Positions 13,208 through 15,309 of a DNA stretch of 15,309 bases are shown piece after piece. The notes beneath the pieces were generated by a model. The model was not told where the DNA came from. It did no database searches and saw nothing but the letters and a program-made list of their open reading frames with translations. The stretch comes from Lachnospiraceae bacterium UBA1748 (lineage in GTDB: Bacteria; Bacillota; Clostridia; Lachnospirales; Lachnospiraceae): assembly GCA_002314855.1 (NCBI GenBank), contig DCHQ01000071.1:17595-32903 (forward strand), in the 5' to 3' direction. Position 1 is the first letter of the stretch. Each line of letters begins with the position of its first letter. A program made the translations under genes and the position numbers.

Positions 13208-15309
13208 TTAATCTCTAGGAACCTCAACCATGATGTAAGCTTCTACCATATCATGCTCCTGCATCTGATCAAAGTCTTCAAATACAAGACCACACTCGAA
13301 GCCTTCCTTAACTTCCTTAACATCATCCTTGAATCTCTTAAGTGACTTAAGCTCACCCTCGAAGATAAGCTCGCCTTCACGAGTAATACGAACCTTACAA
13401 TCTCTCTGGATCATACCATCCATAACTCTTGAACCAGCAATGTTACCAATAGCTGATGCCTTGAAGATCTGCTGTACTTCGGCATGACCGATTACCTTCT
13501 CTTCATATACTGCATCAAGCATACCCTTCATGGCTGCTTCCATTTCCTCGATTGCCTGGTAGATTACCTTGTATAATCTAACATCTACACCTTCACGCTC
13601 AGCTGTAGACTTAGCCATAGTATCAGGTCTTACATTAAATCCAATGATGATAGCCTGTGATGCACTGGCAAGTACAACATCGGACTCGTTGATAGCACCA
13701 ACACCACCATGAATAACCTTAACAACTACTTCATCATTAGAAAGCTTCATAAGTGACTGCTTAACAGCCTCTACAGAACCCTGAACATCGGCCTTAATAA
13801 TAATATTAAGTTCCTTGAGGTTACCCTCCTGAATCTTAGAGTAAAGATCATCAAGACTCATCTTGCTCTTTGTCTCTTCAAGAAGCTTAGCCTTGTTCTG
13901 AGCAATGAATGTCTCAGCATAGCTCTTAGCCTGCTTATCATTATCGTGACAGATGAAGATTTCACCTGCATTAGGTACATCGTTAAGACCAAGAATCTCA
14001 ACTGGAGTAGATGGTCCAGCTTCCTTAACTCTTCTACCCTTATCATCAACCATGGCTCTAACCTTACCTGATGCAGCACCAGCTGAGATAAAGTCACCAA
14101 CCTGAAGAGTACCCTTCTGAACAAGTACTGTTGCAACAGGACCACGTCCCTTATCAAGCTCAGCCTCGATAACAAGACCTCTAGCCTTACGATTAGGGTT
14201 AGACTTAAGATCAAGAACATCAGCTGTAAGAAGAATCATCTCAAGAAGATCTTCAATACCTTCTCCTGTCTTAGCAGATACAGGAGCGAAGATTGTCTGA
14301 CCACCCCAGTCCTCAGCAACGAGCTCATACTCTGTAAGCTCCTGCTTAACTCTGTCAATATTAGCACCTGGCTTATCAATCTTGTTAACAGCTACGATAA
14401 TTTCGATTCCAGCTGCCTTGGCATGGTTAATAGCCTCTATTGTCTGTGGCATAACACCATCATCAGCTGCTACTACAAGAATAGCAATATCTGTTGAGTT
14501 AGCACCACGCATACGCATTGATGTGAATGCTTCATGTCCAGGTGTATCAAGGAAAGTAATCTTTCTGTCATTAACCTTAACAGTATAAGCACCGATTGCC
14601 TGTGTAATACCACCTGCCTCACGCTCAGTAACATTAGTATTTCTAATAGCATCAAGAAGAGATGTTTTACCGTGGTCAACGTGACCCATAACACAGATTA
14701 CAGGTGGACGTGATACAAGGTTCTCTTCTGCTTCATCTTCTTCCTTGAGGAGCTCTGCAATAATATCAACCTTCTCCTCCATCTCGCACATGATTTCGTA
14801 TTCAATAGCGATTTCTTCAGCTTCTTCAAAAGATACTTCCTGGTTAACTGTAACCATCTTACCCTGCATGAAAAGCTTCTTAACAATGGCCGATGGCTGA
14901 ATCTTCATCTTTTCAGCAAGATCCTTGATTGTAATCATTTCAGGGATTGTGATTACCTTGATTTCTTCCTCTACAACCTCTTCTTTAACCTTCTCAGGCT
15001 TAATAAAACGACCAGCCTTGCTGTTACGTCCCTTACCAAGTACGATTTCATCATCTTCGTAAAGCTGATCCTTCTTGCTACGGCTGTCTCTTTCCTTGCC
15101 ACTAGCCTTATCACGACGTCTATCGTTGTTTTCTGGAATAGCACTCTCAGCATATCCCTTTCCACCGCCCATATTAGGCTTCTGGCCTGGTCTAGCATTG
15201 AATCCTCTTCCACCAACATTACCCTGTGAAATAATTACGCCGCCTTTATTTCTGCCGTCACCGCCCTGACGATTGTCGCGGTTATTGTCTCTGTTAAAGC
15301 CACCCTGAC
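13208..15309 (-). CDS. infB: translation initiation factor IF-2, N-terminus beyond the window
   Basis: GTPase that places initiator tRNA on the 30S subunit and promotes subunit joining. The frame stays open from the apparent Met at 15172 to the window end, adding about 45 Gly/Asn/Arg-rich residues (e.g. GGFNRDNNRDNRQGGDGRN). That is the low-complexity N-terminal region usual in clostridial IF-2, so the Met at 15172 is internal and the gene is cut by the window. Numbered from that Met: the IF2_N module (about 77-130), then G1 GHVDHGKTS (163-171), switch I with EREAGGITQAIGAY, G3 DTPGHEAF (209-216), G4 NKID (263-266) and G5 SAK (299-301). The beta-barrel, third and tRNA-binding C-terminal domains follow, ending VEVPRD. 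About 699 residues are visible. Confidence 0.97.
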   Translation of the reverse strand, partial: QGGFNRDNNRDNRQGGDGRNKGGVIISQGNVGGRGFNARPGQKPNMGGGKGYAESAIPENNDRRRDKASGKERDSRSKKDQLYEDDEIVLGKGRNSKAGRFIKPEKVKEEVVEEEIKVITIPEMITIKDLAEKMKIQPSAIVKKLFMQGKMVTVNQEVSFEEAEEIAIEYEIMCEMEEKVDIIAELLKEEDEAEENLVSRPPVICVMGHVDHGKTSLLDAIRNTNVTEREAGGITQAIGAYTVKVNDRKITFLDTPGHEAFTSMRMRGANSTDIAILVVAADDGVMPQTIEAINHAKAAGIEIIVAVNKIDKPGANIDRVKQELTEYELVAEDWGGQTIFAPVSAKTGEGIEDLLEMILLTADVLDLKSNPNRKARGLVIEAELDKGRGPVATVLVQKGTLQVGDFISAGAASGKVRAMVDDKGRRVKEAGPSTPVEILGLNDVPNAGEIFICHDNDKQAKSYAETFIAQNKAKLLEETKSKMSLDDLYSKIQEGNLKELNIIIKADVQGSVEAVKQSLMKLSNDEVVVKVIHGGVGAINESDVVLASASQAIIIGFNVRPDTMAKSTAEREGVDVRLYKVIYQAIEEMEAAMKGMLDAVYEEKVIGHAEVQQIFKASAIGNIAGSRVMDGMIQRDCKVRITREGELIFEGELKSLKRFKDDVKEVKEGFECGLVFEDFDQMQEHDMVEAYIMVEVPRD

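Overview
The window is an AT-rich, gene-dense stretch of a Gram-positive anaerobe, most likely a clostridium of the Lachnospiraceae type (Butyrivibrio/Pseudobutyrivibrio-like). This placement is inferred from the gene order infB-rbfA-nrnA-truB-ribF, a Rho with a long charged insert, lipobox-type exported proteins and ECF-type vitamin uptake; no rRNA marker is present. Every supported gene lies on the minus strand, so the natural reading direction is from base 15309 down to base 1.

Region 1 (15309-10001) is a housekeeping translation/RNA operon: infB (5' end off the window), rbfA, nrnA, truB and ribF, with gaps of 1-26 bases. Region 2 (9841-8207) is a single Na+/phosphate-type cotransporter with a PhoU tail, with its own sigma-A-like promoter and an intrinsic terminator. 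Region 3 (7962-5320) is rho followed by a nucleoid-associated protein of the NdpA/YejK family.

Region 4 (5279-1) is the most interesting part: two adjacent transcription units that look like a corrinoid (vitamin B12) acquisition locus. The first encodes a DUF4430 (transcobalamin C-terminal-like) lipoprotein and an ECF-transporter S component, ending in a clear terminator. The second starts with a promoter, a class-I cobalamin riboswitch and a terminator-type expression platform. It then encodes a CbiK-type cobaltochelatase that carries a lipoprotein signal peptide and so should sit outside the membrane, a two-repeat NEAT-like lipoprotein, a BtuF-like binding lipoprotein and a BtuC-like permease (3' end off the window). 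The two units have nearly identical promoters, ribosome-binding leaders, signal peptides and acidic linkers, but only the second has the riboswitch.

Working model (inference): several lipid-anchored proteins capture and hand over corrinoids or related tetrapyrroles at the cell surface, one route feeding an ABC importer and the other an ECF importer. The exported chelatase is the unexplained and most novel component, because CbiK normally acts in the cytoplasm during B12 synthesis.
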